A stretch of 64,000 nt of DNA from Succiniclasticum ruminis DSM 9236 (GCF_900112895.1 NZ_FONL01000010.1:21323-85322), one strand, 5' to 3'; positions 42,369-50,967 are shown, counted from the stretch's first letter. The notes: generated by a model not told the origin, from the letters alone. Translations and numbers: made by a program.

Positions 42369-43274
42369 TTATAATTTGATAATCCAGTCTGTGTTATGAT
42401 CAAAGTCCCCATAGAAATCAAACCAATCCTTTTTAAAGCTATCCTTTTTAAAGAACCAGAATGTCTGCGAATTACACATCTGTTTGCATATATCACCAAT
42501 TAGACTGGCACTTCTAATAGAAACGCTTGATAGAGTAATAACATTGCCATTAGTATTAAGTTTAAATAAAGGAGTTTGATTCATTATTTTAAGCCAATCA
42601 GACATATTCCTTCTCGCCCGGGTAAGCGCAGGAAGATCTTCTCCTGCATGACGACTTTGTAGTATACATGCACAGCAAGCTTTTAAATCCGTATGCTTCA
42701 AGCAGCGCACGACGTACCTCTGCATTTCATCGAGAGACAATACCGCTTGTTCACCTCTCTGCCACAGCTCATACAATATTTGCCAAACCATCACAGCCGG
42801 TCTAATAAGAATTCCACACTCTTCCTGCATCTCAGTAAATGTATCAAAATTGAATTCGCGCCCGTAGCTTTCTTTCAATGACGGGCTTAACTGCGACTTG
42901 TGACCATTAGGATACTGGTATCTCAAAACCTGTAAAGCAATCATCTCTTCGTAAGATATTCGATGCGACAAATAAGCCATTGCAACAGGAGTTAATCTGA
43001 TAACCTTCGAGATACGCGTGGAGTAAATCATGCCAAATTCACTCAAGATTTGCTGATAATCTCTCCAAGCATCAACTTGGTTGCTGTCAGCCCGTACATT
43101 CATAGTTAGAATCCCATTTTGAACCAAATATTCGTTGATGATTTCTGCTTTAACCTCTTCACTATTGCAAAGAAGGCAAGCATTTAGCAAACCATCCACA
43201 ACATCTTTGGAAAGTACCCCTGCGTGTTGTGTTATCGGCCAAGAGAGGCCATCATAAGGAATATCAGGATACAT
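42369..43274 (-). CDS. Unknown subunit within the LlaJI-like restriction operon
   Basis: A 301-residue protein I do not recognise. Its middle (YSTRISKVIRLTPVAMAYLS) looks like a winged-helix element, followed by ALQVLRYQYPNGHKSQL, a pattern seen near the start of some type II restriction subunits. The C-terminus is W/F/D-rich. It overlaps the second methyltransferase by 11 bases and is 17 bases before the McrB-like start, so it belongs to the operon. The four-gene LlaJI operon (M1, M2, R1, R2) has no such gene. It may be a specificity or control subunit. Confidence 0.6.
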   Translation of the reverse strand: MYPDIPYDGLSWPITQHAGVLSKDVVDGLLNACLLCNSEEVKAEIINEYLVQNGILTMNVRADSNQVDAWRDYQQILSEFGMIYSTRISKVIRLTPVAMAYLSHRISYEEMIALQVLRYQYPNGHKSQLSPSLKESYGREFNFDTFTEMQEECGILIRPAVMVWQILYELWQRGEQAVLSLDEMQRYVVRCLKHTDLKACCACILQSRHAGEDLPALTRARRNMSDWLKIMNQTPLFKLNTNGNVITLSSVSIRSASLIGDICKQMCNSQTFWFFKKDSFKKDWFDFYGDFDHNTDWIIKL

Positions 43275-44313
43275 TTTGCTCCTCCAAAACTTTTCCTATT
43301 GCAGTCAGAATTTCGTAAGCTAACAACGGTGGAACTGCATTTCCCACTTGACGATACTGCTCTGTCCTCGACCCCAAAAAAACATACCAATCAGGAAAAC
43401 TTTGCAAACGAGCAGTTTCTCTCACAGTTAAAGCTCTTGGCTCATATGGATGAATAAACGGTCTTGCTCCACCAGCTGATGATCCAATCATAACTGTACC
43501 AGACGGCATTTCCGGCCTTAATTTATCTGAATAAGAGCCCCTATCTCTTCCACCTTGCGGAACTGCAGCAAACCGTTTCTTAACAGTTTCTGTATGAACT
43601 CTTATCACCTGGTTCGGTAATTCCTTTATGTTTTCTAAGGCATACTTGCTTGGCATTTTATCTGTCAGTTGATTTTGATATACACCCGTCGCTTTTTCCG
43701 GAAAAGCAAAAGAATCGCAATACACATCAGGCCTAAAACCCACTATGAAGATTCTTTCTCTTTCTTGTGGGATGCCAAAGTCGGCAGCATTTAGTTTGGT
43801 CTTAAAAATCTGGTATCCCGTTTCTTTTTCAATAAACGCAAGCAGGTTGCTAAAATCCTTTCCATGATTCACGGTCATTAAGCCCGGAACATTTTCAAAC
43901 AAAAACGCTTTTGGTCTTAAGCCAGAAACAAGCTGAAAATATTTAATTGTCAATCTTCCTCTCGGGTCGTCCAAAGATTTCCGTTTCCCCATGATGCTGA
44001 ATGCCTGACAGGGAGGACCCGCAATAATTAAATCTATATCCCCATCAATATTTGATAAAGACCTGATTTTTTCTGGTGTCAACTCCATCGCATCATCGTT
44101 ATAAGCAAAAACATGAGGTAAGTTCGCTTTTATAGTATCTGTATACGCCGGAATAATATCACTTACCAAATGTGTCTTAAATCCAGCAAAGTGGGCACCA
44201 AGATCCAACCCCCCGCCCCCGCTGAATAAGCTGATACAGTTAAATTTATACTGTACCTTTTTACCAAATGAATTTAATCTTTGAAGATATATGTTTGTCT
44301 TATCCGTAGCCAA
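43264..44313 (-). CDS. C5-cytosine methyltransferase 2 of the LlaJI-like system
   Basis: A 349-residue C5 methyltransferase. Motif I is ISLFSGGGGLDLGAHFAGF, motif IV is IIAGPPCQAFSIMG with the catalytic Cys, motif VI is FLFENVPGLMT, and motif VIII is FGIPQERERIFIVGF. Motifs IX-X are RALTVRETARLQSFPDWYVF and RQVGNAVPPLLA. Together with the neighbouring enzyme it probably methylates the two strands of an asymmetric site, as M1 and M2 do in LlaJI. There is an 11-base overlap with the next gene. Confidence 0.92.
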   Translation of the reverse strand: MATDKTNIYLQRLNSFGKKVQYKFNCISLFSGGGGLDLGAHFAGFKTHLVSDIIPAYTDTIKANLPHVFAYNDDAMELTPEKIRSLSNIDGDIDLIIAGPPCQAFSIMGKRKSLDDPRGRLTIKYFQLVSGLRPKAFLFENVPGLMTVNHGKDFSNLLAFIEKETGYQIFKTKLNAADFGIPQERERIFIVGFRPDVYCDSFAFPEKATGVYQNQLTDKMPSKYALENIKELPNQVIRVHTETVKKRFAAVPQGGRDRGSYSDKLRPEMPSGTVMIGSSAGGARPFIHPYEPRALTVRETARLQSFPDWYVFLGSRTEQYRQVGNAVPPLLAYEILTAIGKVLEEQNVS

Positions 44314-44332
44314 AATACTCTCTCCTTAATTA

Positions 44333-45340
44333 TTAGTTAATTGCCTTATCAATATCCTGAATTATTGATGAAATCACAGGTGGACATACGGCATTAGCTA
44401 ATTGTTTAGCAGCATCAGTTCTGGAAACTGCTGTAAAATCAAATGAATCCGGAAAGCCCATAATCCGTTTCATTTCGTTGATACTTAAATGGCGGCGTTC
44501 TTTAGATAATACCGGAATATGGGCTCCACCTCCTGAATTCAAAACTGTAAGCGTTGGTAGCGGAGCATCAATAGAGAGCGCTCTTACTCCACTAGACCTA
44601 ACTTGAAACACACAATCTTCTAAATCACAATTAGTTGCAATCCGTTCTAAGCTTCTTCTACTTTTAGGGACTTCAAATGACATTTCTTCTATTGGCTTTT
44701 TGCCTAGATAGTAGTCAATATATTCTTCCCATCTCTTTGTGATTGGAATTGAATAATCTCCTTGTATGATAAACGGTCTGAAAGCAGTTCTTCCAGTCCG
44801 CTTTTCAGTAAAATCAATTGTTTTATTTCCATAAGCATCAGACCTTAGTGCGACAATATATATCCTAGATCTGCTTTGTGGGACGCCAAAGTATGAGCTG
44901 TCAAGTATTTTGGCAGACAAAGTATATCCTCGCATTCTAAGGCTATCAGTGATTACTTTATAAGTGTTTCCCTTATCATGCCGAATCAGATTGGGAACAT
45001 TTTCCAAAAAAACAACCTTTGGCTTTTTTACTTCAATAAGAGACAAGAGCTTGAAAAATACTGTTCCACGTTCATCATTAAACCCAAGTTCTTTTCCTGC
45101 AGCCGAAAAAGGCTGACAAGGAAAACCGGAACAGAACATATCGAAATCAGGAAGTCTGTCTGGCTGAATATCAAATATGTCCTTTGAGTCAAATTTCCTT
45201 CCAAAATTTGCAATATATGTTTTCTCGCAGTTATTATCTATTTCATTGGCGTATACGAGTTCAGCCTCTACTCCAGATTGTTCTATTCCAAGTCTAAACC
45301 CACCGACACCGGTACAAAACTCGGCATACTTCAACGGCAT
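44333..45340 (-). CDS. C5-cytosine methyltransferase 1 of the LlaJI-like system
   Basis: A 335-residue C5 methyltransferase. Motif I is YAEFCTGVGGFRLGIEQSG, motif IV is MFCSGFPCQPFSAAG, motif VI is FLENVPNLIRHD, motif VIII is FGVPQSRSRIYIVAL, and motif IX is LSINEMKRIMGFPDSFDF. The pair of divergent C5 enzymes beside an McrB-like ATPase and a LlaJI-family nuclease is what points to an asymmetric recognition site. It lies 56 bases after the vsr stop and 20 bases before the second enzyme. Confidence 0.92.
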   Translation of the reverse strand: MPLKYAEFCTGVGGFRLGIEQSGVEAELVYANEIDNNCEKTYIANFGRKFDSKDIFDIQPDRLPDFDMFCSGFPCQPFSAAGKELGFNDERGTVFFKLLSLIEVKKPKVVFLENVPNLIRHDKGNTYKVITDSLRMRGYTLSAKILDSSYFGVPQSRSRIYIVALRSDAYGNKTIDFTEKRTGRTAFRPFIIQGDYSIPITKRWEEYIDYYLGKKPIEEMSFEVPKSRRSLERIATNCDLEDCVFQVRSSGVRALSIDAPLPTLTVLNSGGGAHIPVLSKERRHLSINEMKRIMGFPDSFDFTAVSRTDAAKQLANAVCPPVISSIIQDIDKAIN

Positions 45341-45395
45341 TATTATGACTCCTCCTTATTGATAATGCCAATAAAAACAAGAATGTTAAGTTCGG

Positions 45396-45794
45396 TCATC
45401 TCTGCTTTCGTATTGTTTCAATCACAGTTGCTACGCATCCATCTAAGTCATCTCGGATTTCGCTTTCCCAAAACCGCAGAACAGTCCAACCTTCATCACG
45501 CAACCGAATTGTATATTCTAAATCGCGCTCCTGATTCCTCTTAATCTTCTCGTTCCAGAAACGCTCATGGCTTTTAACACCATGATAACTTTTGCCGTGC
45601 CAAAAGTCGCCGTCGCAGAATATTACAAGGCGATACTTTTTTATTGCGACGTCTGGAGAACCTAGTATGGATTTAACATTCTTCCTAAAACGTATATTCT
45701 TGCGCCACAACGCTTTGCGAAACATTATTTCAATAGATGTATCTGACCTGGTATTTCCTTGCATTGTTTTTCGTATCGCTTCAGTCCTATCCAA
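45396..45794 (-). CDS. vsr: Very short patch repair endonuclease
   Basis: A 132-residue Vsr enzyme, which nicks DNA at T:G mismatches produced by deamination of 5-methylcytosine. Features are TRSDTSIEIMFRKALW at the N-terminus, the catalytic region LVIFCDGDFWHGKSY (D and H), and the C-terminal WTVLRFWESEI. It accompanies C5 methyltransferases, here those of the LlaJI-like system, and limits C-to-T mutation at the methylated site. It overlaps the upstream EVE-nuclease gene by 8 bases. Confidence 0.93.
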   Translation of the reverse strand: MDRTEAIRKTMQGNTRSDTSIEIMFRKALWRKNIRFRKNVKSILGSPDVAIKKYRLVIFCDGDFWHGKSYHGVKSHERFWNEKIKRNQERDLEYTIRLRDEGWTVLRFWESEIRDDLDGCVATVIETIRKQR

Positions 45795-46920
45795 TCGGAG
45801 CCACTTCCTCTAATGTTAATTCCCCGTCATAGCTGCGGTACTGTACCAGACGGAGGTTTGTCCATGTTGAGTGCTTTACGGGGCGTAGACCGGTGATGTA
45901 TTGCCGGACCGCCCATTTGTTGCGTTCCTCAATCACATCATCTGGGAACCCGTATGCGATTATGAACGCTTCTATCATTCCGTAGTCATCATTGGCATAC
46001 TCTTTCCGAACCCAGTCCACATATTTCATAACTTGCCAAATGACTTCCTTCGTAGCATTGTCCTTCTTCAGTTCTATAATCAGGAATTTTGATTTTGTCT
46101 TATACCCCTTGATGTACCGGTAGCCAAAAACGTCGATTTTATCCATATAATCAACCGGCTTAAACGGGGATGCTATAACCTGGTGGGAGATATAGTCCCA
46201 TTCTCCTAAAACAGTATTGCCGTTAGTCGCCAACGTATCTACAACGGCAGCCTCCAACGCCATCTCATGCCGAACCCATCCCTCTGCGGTATCAACGGAT
46301 TTAAGGATGTTTTTGCAGTGAAAATGATAAGGGCTTAAATCTGTGCATTCAAGTTTCTCAATAAAAGACGGGTCATGAGGAAGATAGTTGTTCTGTTTAA
46401 CAAGATTATCTTCATTCCTTTTCAGTATGATATCGTATAAGGCTTTGTTTTCTTCATCGCCCATCTTGATAAACGATACTTTCCACATCGCCCGGAGAAT
46501 ACGAAAGGCCTGGGGATTGCTGTTCAGGGCCTCATCCATGTCCACCCCTTCGGTGAAGAACAGGGGTGACGGCTTGAACACACAGAAACAACGGCTATAT
46601 TCCTGATCGTAAGGCAACAAAGGTCGTGCTTCTTCAAGATCCGCCCCAGACAAGTTCTTTGGTAAGTCAGCGCCGATATGCGAAAGGAACTTACAATCAC
46701 CCTGGATATCCACCAACTCGCCAATTCCGTAGATGATTCGGTCATTGAAAAAATAAATGTTGTCGCCCGGTTTCATCGAAAGGTAATCAGCGAATGTAGC
46801 TTCCTTTGCGATGCCAAAATAGGAACCTCTCAACTTTGGAAACCATGTACTATAAATCCCATCTTTTACGCACGATTCAATGGATCCCCAATTGCTCATA
46901 TTCATCAAATAGCCGGCCAT
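45787..46920 (-). CDS. EVE-like domain fused to a PD-(D/E)XK nuclease, putative modification-dependent enzyme
   Basis: A 377-residue protein. Residues 1-80 look like an EVE/PUA-type reader (YLMNMSNWGSIESCV, GDNIYFFNDRIIYGIGELVD), a fold that binds modified bases. Residues 230-330 look like a DUF91/NucS-type nuclease: DKIDVFGYRYIKGYKTKSKF, LIIELKKDN and QVMKYVDWV supply D, E-x-K and Q. It is the first gene of the restriction operon, overlapping vsr by 8 bases. It could be a type IV-like restriction or control enzyme. Function is inferred from folds. Confidence 0.68.
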   Translation of the reverse strand: MAGYLMNMSNWGSIESCVKDGIYSTWFPKLRGSYFGIAKEATFADYLSMKPGDNIYFFNDRIIYGIGELVDIQGDCKFLSHIGADLPKNLSGADLEEARPLLPYDQEYSRCFCVFKPSPLFFTEGVDMDEALNSNPQAFRILRAMWKVSFIKMGDEENKALYDIILKRNEDNLVKQNNYLPHDPSFIEKLECTDLSPYHFHCKNILKSVDTAEGWVRHEMALEAAVVDTLATNGNTVLGEWDYISHQVIASPFKPVDYMDKIDVFGYRYIKGYKTKSKFLIIELKKDNATKEVIWQVMKYVDWVRKEYANDDYGMIEAFIIAYGFPDDVIEERNKWAVRQYITGLRPVKHSTWTNLRLVQYRSYDGELTLEEVAPIG

Positions 46921-46976
46921 GATACTCTCCTTGATTTAAGAATAACAACGGTTTATTGCAACACAAGCAAAGAATT

Positions 46977-47507
46977 CTACCCGTTATAATCACTTAATAC
47001 AATTTCATCTTCTGTTTTGGGAGCATTAACTCTATGACAAAAACAACCATGCTTATTAGTTGCCAAAGCTTGAAGTTCCGTTTTAGGGATAAGTATATTT
47101 ACAGGACCTTCTCTTAAATTTTTATAACTATATGTAAACCAATAACCGTTCTTTTCGTCAGTTGTGCATTTCTTTTCTCTCATCATCTTAGCCTGTTCAT
47201 AAAGACAGGTTTTATCTAATCCCTTATTTTCCAAATACTTAATCAGCCTTTCTTTTTGTATAAAGCAGCAAGTTATGTATTCAACATCTTCAATTTGAGC
47301 CGTTTCATAATACCTAGTCCAGCCCTTTTCTTGCGGCGGATACTTCTTCTCGTTAGCATGAACCCATATTAATATATAATAATCTGTCAACATACCATCT
47401 TTAATCAACCAGCCTGGATTTCCGTCCGTCCCTGTAATCTCAAACGCAAAAGTATTGAGTTTAGAATTAATATAATGAGCCGCACACTTCTCATCAATAT
47501 AAAATAA
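46977..47507 (-). pseudogene. N-terminally truncated hypothetical protein
   Basis: The nominal gene (143 residues, TTG start at 47408) is clearly a C-terminal piece. The same frame stays open and protein-like upstream (DEKCAAHYINSKLNTFAFEI, then TGTDGNPGWLIKDGMLTDYY) until a stop at 47508-47510, with no ATG, GTG or ribosome binding site. The 5' end has been lost at the divergent methyltransferase promoter. The fragment has C/H residues (CFCHRVNAPKTEDE) but no assigned fold. It may be a decayed partner of the methyltransferase at 47556. Confidence 0.6.
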
Positions 47508-47555
47508 TTATATAACATTTACACATAATTGAAAATAAATAAGGAACAAGAAATA

Positions 47556-48785
47556 ATGAAAGATATCACTGTAGCAGAACTGTTCGCCGGTGTAGGAGGG
47601 TTCCGCATCGGGCTTGAAAAAGCTTCTACCTGCTTCCGAACAATCTGGGCGAACCAATGGGAACCAGGAAAAAAGGTTCAGTATGCATTTGACTGTTATG
47701 ACAAGCACTTCGGCCCGTCATTGACGAACAGCAACGAAGATATAGCTATAGCAAAAAAGGACTGTCCTGCCGTAGACCTGCTGGTAGGCGGCTTCCCTTG
47801 CCAAGATTACTCCGTGGCACATTCAGGCGGAGCCAAAGGCATCGAAGGGAAAAAAGGTGTGCTGTGGTGGTACATCAACGATATCATCAGCGAACGTAAA
47901 CCGGATTATGTCCTGCTTGAGAATGTCGATAGGCTCCTAAAATCACCTGCAAAACAACGCGGCAGAGACTTTGCCATCATCCTGCGCTGCCTATACGACC
48001 AAGGATATTATGCAGAATGGCGTGTTATCAACGCTGCTGAATATGGCTATCCCCAACGTCGGCGACGTATATTCATCTTTGCAGCAAGGAAGACCACCAA
48101 ATGGTACTCGGCCGTCATCAAATCAGCGGATGAGAGCGTCAGAAGCGTGATGTACAAGACCGGTTTCTTCGCCGACCAGTTCAAAGTCAGGGGCAATGAC
48201 ATCGTCCATGAATTTGACTTGAAAACGAAGGCCGACGGAAACGACTACATCGACCTTGTTGATATTTCCAATAATTTCAAAGCAGAATTTGAAAACACGG
48301 GCCTTATGTTGAACGGCAGGGTCTACACATCCACGACCACTCCATACCCGCATAAACAAAAGACCCTGGCGGATATAGTGGAATCCGATGGTGTGGATGA
48401 TAAGTATTTCTTAGGCGACAATCTTGCCAAATGGGAATACATGAAAGGTGCGAAGAAAATCGAGCGCACCGCCGCCAACGGCCACAGCTATACGTTCTCT
48501 GAAGGACCCATCGCCTTCCCGGATCCGTTGGACAGGCCGAGCCGTACCATGCTCACCAGTGAATCCAGCACCAACCGTTCTACGCATATCATTGCTGACC
48601 CCAAGACAGGCAAGTTCCGCTTCCTCACCCCGGTGGAATGCGAACGTCTAAACGGATTCCCCGATAACTGGACGGATACAGGTATGCCAGAAAAGTTCCG
48701 GTACTTTTGTATGGGTAACGCATTGGTAGTACCGTTGATAACCCGTATGGGTAAACAACTTCTTAAAATTACAAAAGAAAAATAG
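47556..48785 (+). CDS. C5-cytosine DNA methyltransferase (orphan)
   Basis: A 409-residue C5 methyltransferase. Motif I is VAELFAGVGGFRIGLEKAS, motif IV is LLVGGFPCQDYSVAH, motif VI is VLLENVDRLLKSPAK, and motif VIII is YGYPQRRRRIFIFAA. Motif IX is LTPVECERLNGFPDNWTD and motif X is CMGNALVVPLITRMG. AAGGA precedes the ATG at 47556; an upstream TTG frame is less likely. It is on the plus strand, opposite to the LlaJI-like operon and next to a truncated gene. It may have lost its restriction partner. It ends at a strong terminator. Confidence 0.92.
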   Translation: MKDITVAELFAGVGGFRIGLEKASTCFRTIWANQWEPGKKVQYAFDCYDKHFGPSLTNSNEDIAIAKKDCPAVDLLVGGFPCQDYSVAHSGGAKGIEGKKGVLWWYINDIISERKPDYVLLENVDRLLKSPAKQRGRDFAIILRCLYDQGYYAEWRVINAAEYGYPQRRRRIFIFAARKTTKWYSAVIKSADESVRSVMYKTGFFADQFKVRGNDIVHEFDLKTKADGNDYIDLVDISNNFKAEFENTGLMLNGRVYTSTTTPYPHKQKTLADIVESDGVDDKYFLGDNLAKWEYMKGAKKIERTAANGHSYTFSEGPIAFPDPLDRPSRTMLTSESSTNRSTHIIADPKTGKFRFLTPVECERLNGFPDNWTDTGMPEKFRYFCMGNALVVPLITRMGKQLLKITKEK

Positions 48786-48833
48786 TCGTAAAAATAGTTT
48801 TATAATATGTTTTTATCACAGAGTCAAAATAAT

Positions 48834-48883
48834 AATCCCTGCCAATCCATCATTAACGCGGTTGGCAGGGATTTACTGTTTTT
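48834..48883 (+). terminator. Intrinsic terminator of the orphan methyltransferase
   Basis: AATCCCTGCCAA (48834-48845) pairs with TTGGCAGGGATT (48862-48873), followed by a T-rich tract. A related hairpin with a similar stem and loop occurs at 52243-52293. Confidence 0.8.
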
Positions 48884-48897
48884 AGGCGTACCGGCTG

Positions 48898-49848
48898 CTA
48901 TTTTTCAGTTAAAGTGTTATACCAATTGTCAAAATCTGATTTATGGGATCCAGAAATATTATCTTTATACCATTGGGAAAACATCAAAAATCTATATTCC
49001 CCAGACTGAAACACCTTTGCCCAATAGCGATCAGTTATCGTTTTGTCTAAATCAGCTCTTTTTTCACCGTTTTTTAATACCCAAAACATGGGATTATTTC
49101 TATGAGTAAAATCTTTGCTCCCCTCAATAGAACCATATCGTTTCATCTGTGCTTCTGAAAAAGTATATCCGCTATTTAAAAGGTTCTCTAGACCAGTTTT
49201 TGCATACTCACACGGCCCCAATTCTTTGCTTGGAAGTGGTGGCAAATCAACAATTTTGCCCTGCTTCTTTTTGGGTTTTGGCTGTGGTTGTACCTTGGGT
49301 GGCTTAACTGAATCACTCTTTGCAGTAAAAACATCATAGCCAGTAGTCGGAAGAATAAGTTTTGCCTTCTTAATCAAATTTTCCATAGCATTTATGTTTT
49401 GCTTTGATAATTGTGATATTTTTGGTGTATTCCCGTTTTTTACAACAAATCGTTTAGCTTCTGAAGCAATCTCATAAAATCTTCCCTCAAGGTATTTTAT
49501 CTTTGCCTTATCAAGATCACCAGCACTTAAAGCCACAAGTATAATAGCATCATCCCAGACCTCTTTATTTGCACCCTTTTCAAAAGTATGCTTTTGATTT
49601 AATCTAACATAAATATCTTCAGCCTCTCCAACATATACAAACGGGGCACCTTCCGTCGTTTCCTCACCAAATAACAAGTAAACTCCCGGAGTGTGCAACA
49701 CCTTATAGTTATCCGATTCCTTCAACAATTTATGTGGAATCTTATAGACGTCAATATTCCATGAATCAAGACGGTATTCATAACGACCATCTATAGTTCC
49801 ATCAAGAAGTGTTACAGTAATTCCTATTGCTTCGCTTTCGCTGTGCAT
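48898..49848 (-). CDS. GIY-YIG nuclease family protein with DUF4357-like C-terminus
   Basis: A protein of about 316 residues. The GIY-YIG half-motifs are PGVYLLFGEE and FVYVGEAEDIYVRLNQH-like, followed by KYLEGRFYEIA with the catalytic E. A proline/lysine linker (KPPKVQPQPKPKKKQGK) leads to a C-terminal domain resembling DUF4357 (SGYTFSEAQMKRYGSIEGS). Such proteins are common beside restriction systems and may be nicking or regulatory nucleases. ATG 49848 follows AAGGGGGG. It converges on the orphan methyltransferase. Confidence 0.85.
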   Translation of the reverse strand: MHSESEAIGITVTLLDGTIDGRYEYRLDSWNIDVYKIPHKLLKESDNYKVLHTPGVYLLFGEETTEGAPFVYVGEAEDIYVRLNQKHTFEKGANKEVWDDAIILVALSAGDLDKAKIKYLEGRFYEIASEAKRFVVKNGNTPKISQLSKQNINAMENLIKKAKLILPTTGYDVFTAKSDSVKPPKVQPQPKPKKKQGKIVDLPPLPSKELGPCEYAKTGLENLLNSGYTFSEAQMKRYGSIEGSKDFTHRNNPMFWVLKNGEKRADLDKTITDRYWAKVFQSGEYRFLMFSQWYKDNISGSHKSDFDNWYNTLTEK

Positions 49849-49951
49849 AAGTCGCCCCCCTTTAGCATTTCTATACATAGGGATATATTATAATTATACC
49901 AGCAAATTGTGTTGCAATAAATACTTTTTTGAAAACTGCCATTAAACACAT

Positions 49952-50209
49952 TCAACACCACTCTGAAAGATTCCAATCCCCCACCGGCAGCATACTGGCT
50001 ACCAGCCTGATAAGCCACTGCAGCATGATTTCAACCAGGTAATCTCTCCCCGTCCTCTTTTGCCTTACAACATATGTATCGTAAACACTTTTACGCCGTC
50101 CTGGAAGCCGTTTCTCAACGATATGGTACTCCTGACCATACCCGTCCATTAAAACTCTTTCAGAAGCCATTTTACGCATTCGGCGCCGGCGTTTGCTTTT
50201 CATGTTCAT
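49952..50209 (-). CDS. Small basic protein of unknown function
   Basis: About 85 residues with a very basic N-terminus (MKSKRRRRMRKMASERVLM) and a hydrophobic C-terminal helix (YLVEIMLQWLIRLVASMLPV). It could bind nucleic acid or a membrane. GGGAGG precedes the ATG at 50209. Upstream lie two copies of a GGGAA/TTCCC palindrome, so its promoter is probably under repressor control. I recognise no family. Confidence 0.5.
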   Translation of the reverse strand: MNMKSKRRRRMRKMASERVLMDGYGQEYHIVEKRLPGRRKSVYDTYVVRQKRTGRDYLVEIMLQWLIRLVASMLPVGDWNLSEWC

Positions 50210-50223
50210 CGCCCTCCCTGATA

Positions 50224-50372
50224 ACCGTATTGGGGAATTCTCGTTCCCAATATAGTAATCCGGCAAAAAATGAAAAAGCGGAACCTTTTTTTAAAAAATT
50301 TACAGATTACCATATTGCGGGAATTTCCATTCCCAATACAGTAAGTCAACAAAAATCGAAAAAGCGGAACCT
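50224..50372 (-). repeat. Two operator-like direct repeats with GGGAA/TTCCC palindromes
   Basis: Two units of about 60 bp, some 85 bp apart, each hold a palindrome (TATTGGGGAATTCTC, then GTTCCCAATA in the first; ATTGCGGGAATTTC, then ATTCCCAATA in the second) and end in a GAAAAAGCGGAACC block. They lie just upstream of the small basic gene and downstream of the candidate RNA, fitting a dimeric repressor. Confidence 0.6.
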
Positions 50373-50397
50373 GTTTTTAAAAAAAATTCAAAAAAAA

Positions 50398-50460
50398 TAA
50401 AAGCCTTTCACTGCGGTGCGTACCTAATTGGCAATTAGGGGCTGCCATGAAAGGCTTTTA
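50398..50460 (-). terminator. Conserved 3' terminator domain, copy A
   Basis: TAAAAGCCTTTCA pairs perfectly with TGAAAGGCTTTTA around a 37-base insert that has its own CCTAATT/AATTAGG hairpin. A T-rich tract follows on the minus strand. Copy B at 52346-52408 has the same 13 + 37 + 13 plan with compensatory changes in both stems and an identical TGGCAGCCCCT segment (minus strand). Confidence 0.75.
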
Positions 50461-50933
50461 TGACATAAAACCTGGTTTACTACAGCCCGGGCTTAGGTGC
50501 TGCCACTGTTACCAACTACAGTGCGGTATCTACTCAAGGCAACAATAACGTTGGCGCCACACAAGAGAAGGTCCCTACATCCGATAAACCAAGTCAACAA
50601 TGGTTTGTGCTGCCGGTGAAGGTTACGATTCATCCAACGCTACCGCCATCATGCCTACACGTTTTCGTCATAATGGGGAAACCACTGTTTTTAATGCTTT
50701 ATGGTAAGTCCGCACGCTTACCTGTCACCGCTACTTATGACATGCTTCTTGACGATACAAACAAAAGCAGTAGCGTTGCATCGCCGAACGTATATGCTAA
50801 AGCATTATTTGGAATATTCTTTACGATGGCTCCGCCCGCCCATCGACCGTTACCACCTGCGGTCTGCTTTCGACAGATACCAGTATCAAAGGTGGATCTG
50901 GTTCTGCGATCGTGCTTGCTAAAGAAGTGTTCC
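50398..50933 (-). ncRNA. Candidate large structured RNA (about 535 nt)
   Basis: A strong minus-strand promoter (TTGCAT 50962-50967, 16-bp spacer, extended -10 TGTTATAAT ending at 50940) predicts a start near 50933. No convincing gene follows until a 13-bp terminator stem at 50398-50410/50448-50460. Many local hairpins lie between: CCACCT/AGGTGG (near 50852/50890), GGTAAG/CTTACC (50703/50717), AAACCA/TGGTTT (near 50586), CACTG/CAGTG (near 50504) and ATGCT/AGCAT. Length and ornament recall ROOL/GOLLD-type RNAs, but I cannot assign a family. Short ORFs in it lack ribosome binding sites. Confidence 0.5.
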
Positions 50934-50939
50934 TCATTC

Positions 50940-50967
50940 ATTATAACAGAATAGTACTGAAATGCAA
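50940..50967 (-). promoter_or_regulatory. Promoter of candidate RNA A
   Basis: TTGCAT (50962-50967), a 16-bp spacer and TATAAT (50940-50945) preceded by TGT, on the minus strand. This is a good extended -10 sigma-A promoter with no gene start behind it. Confidence 0.65.

Noticed and set aside
50607..50954. Plus-strand frame and neighbouring protein-like stretches in other frames, as a decayed surface-protein gene
   Set aside because: The frames shift repeatedly, no start or ribosome binding site fits, and the same stretch is better explained by a promoter-to-terminator transcript on the minus strand with many hairpins.
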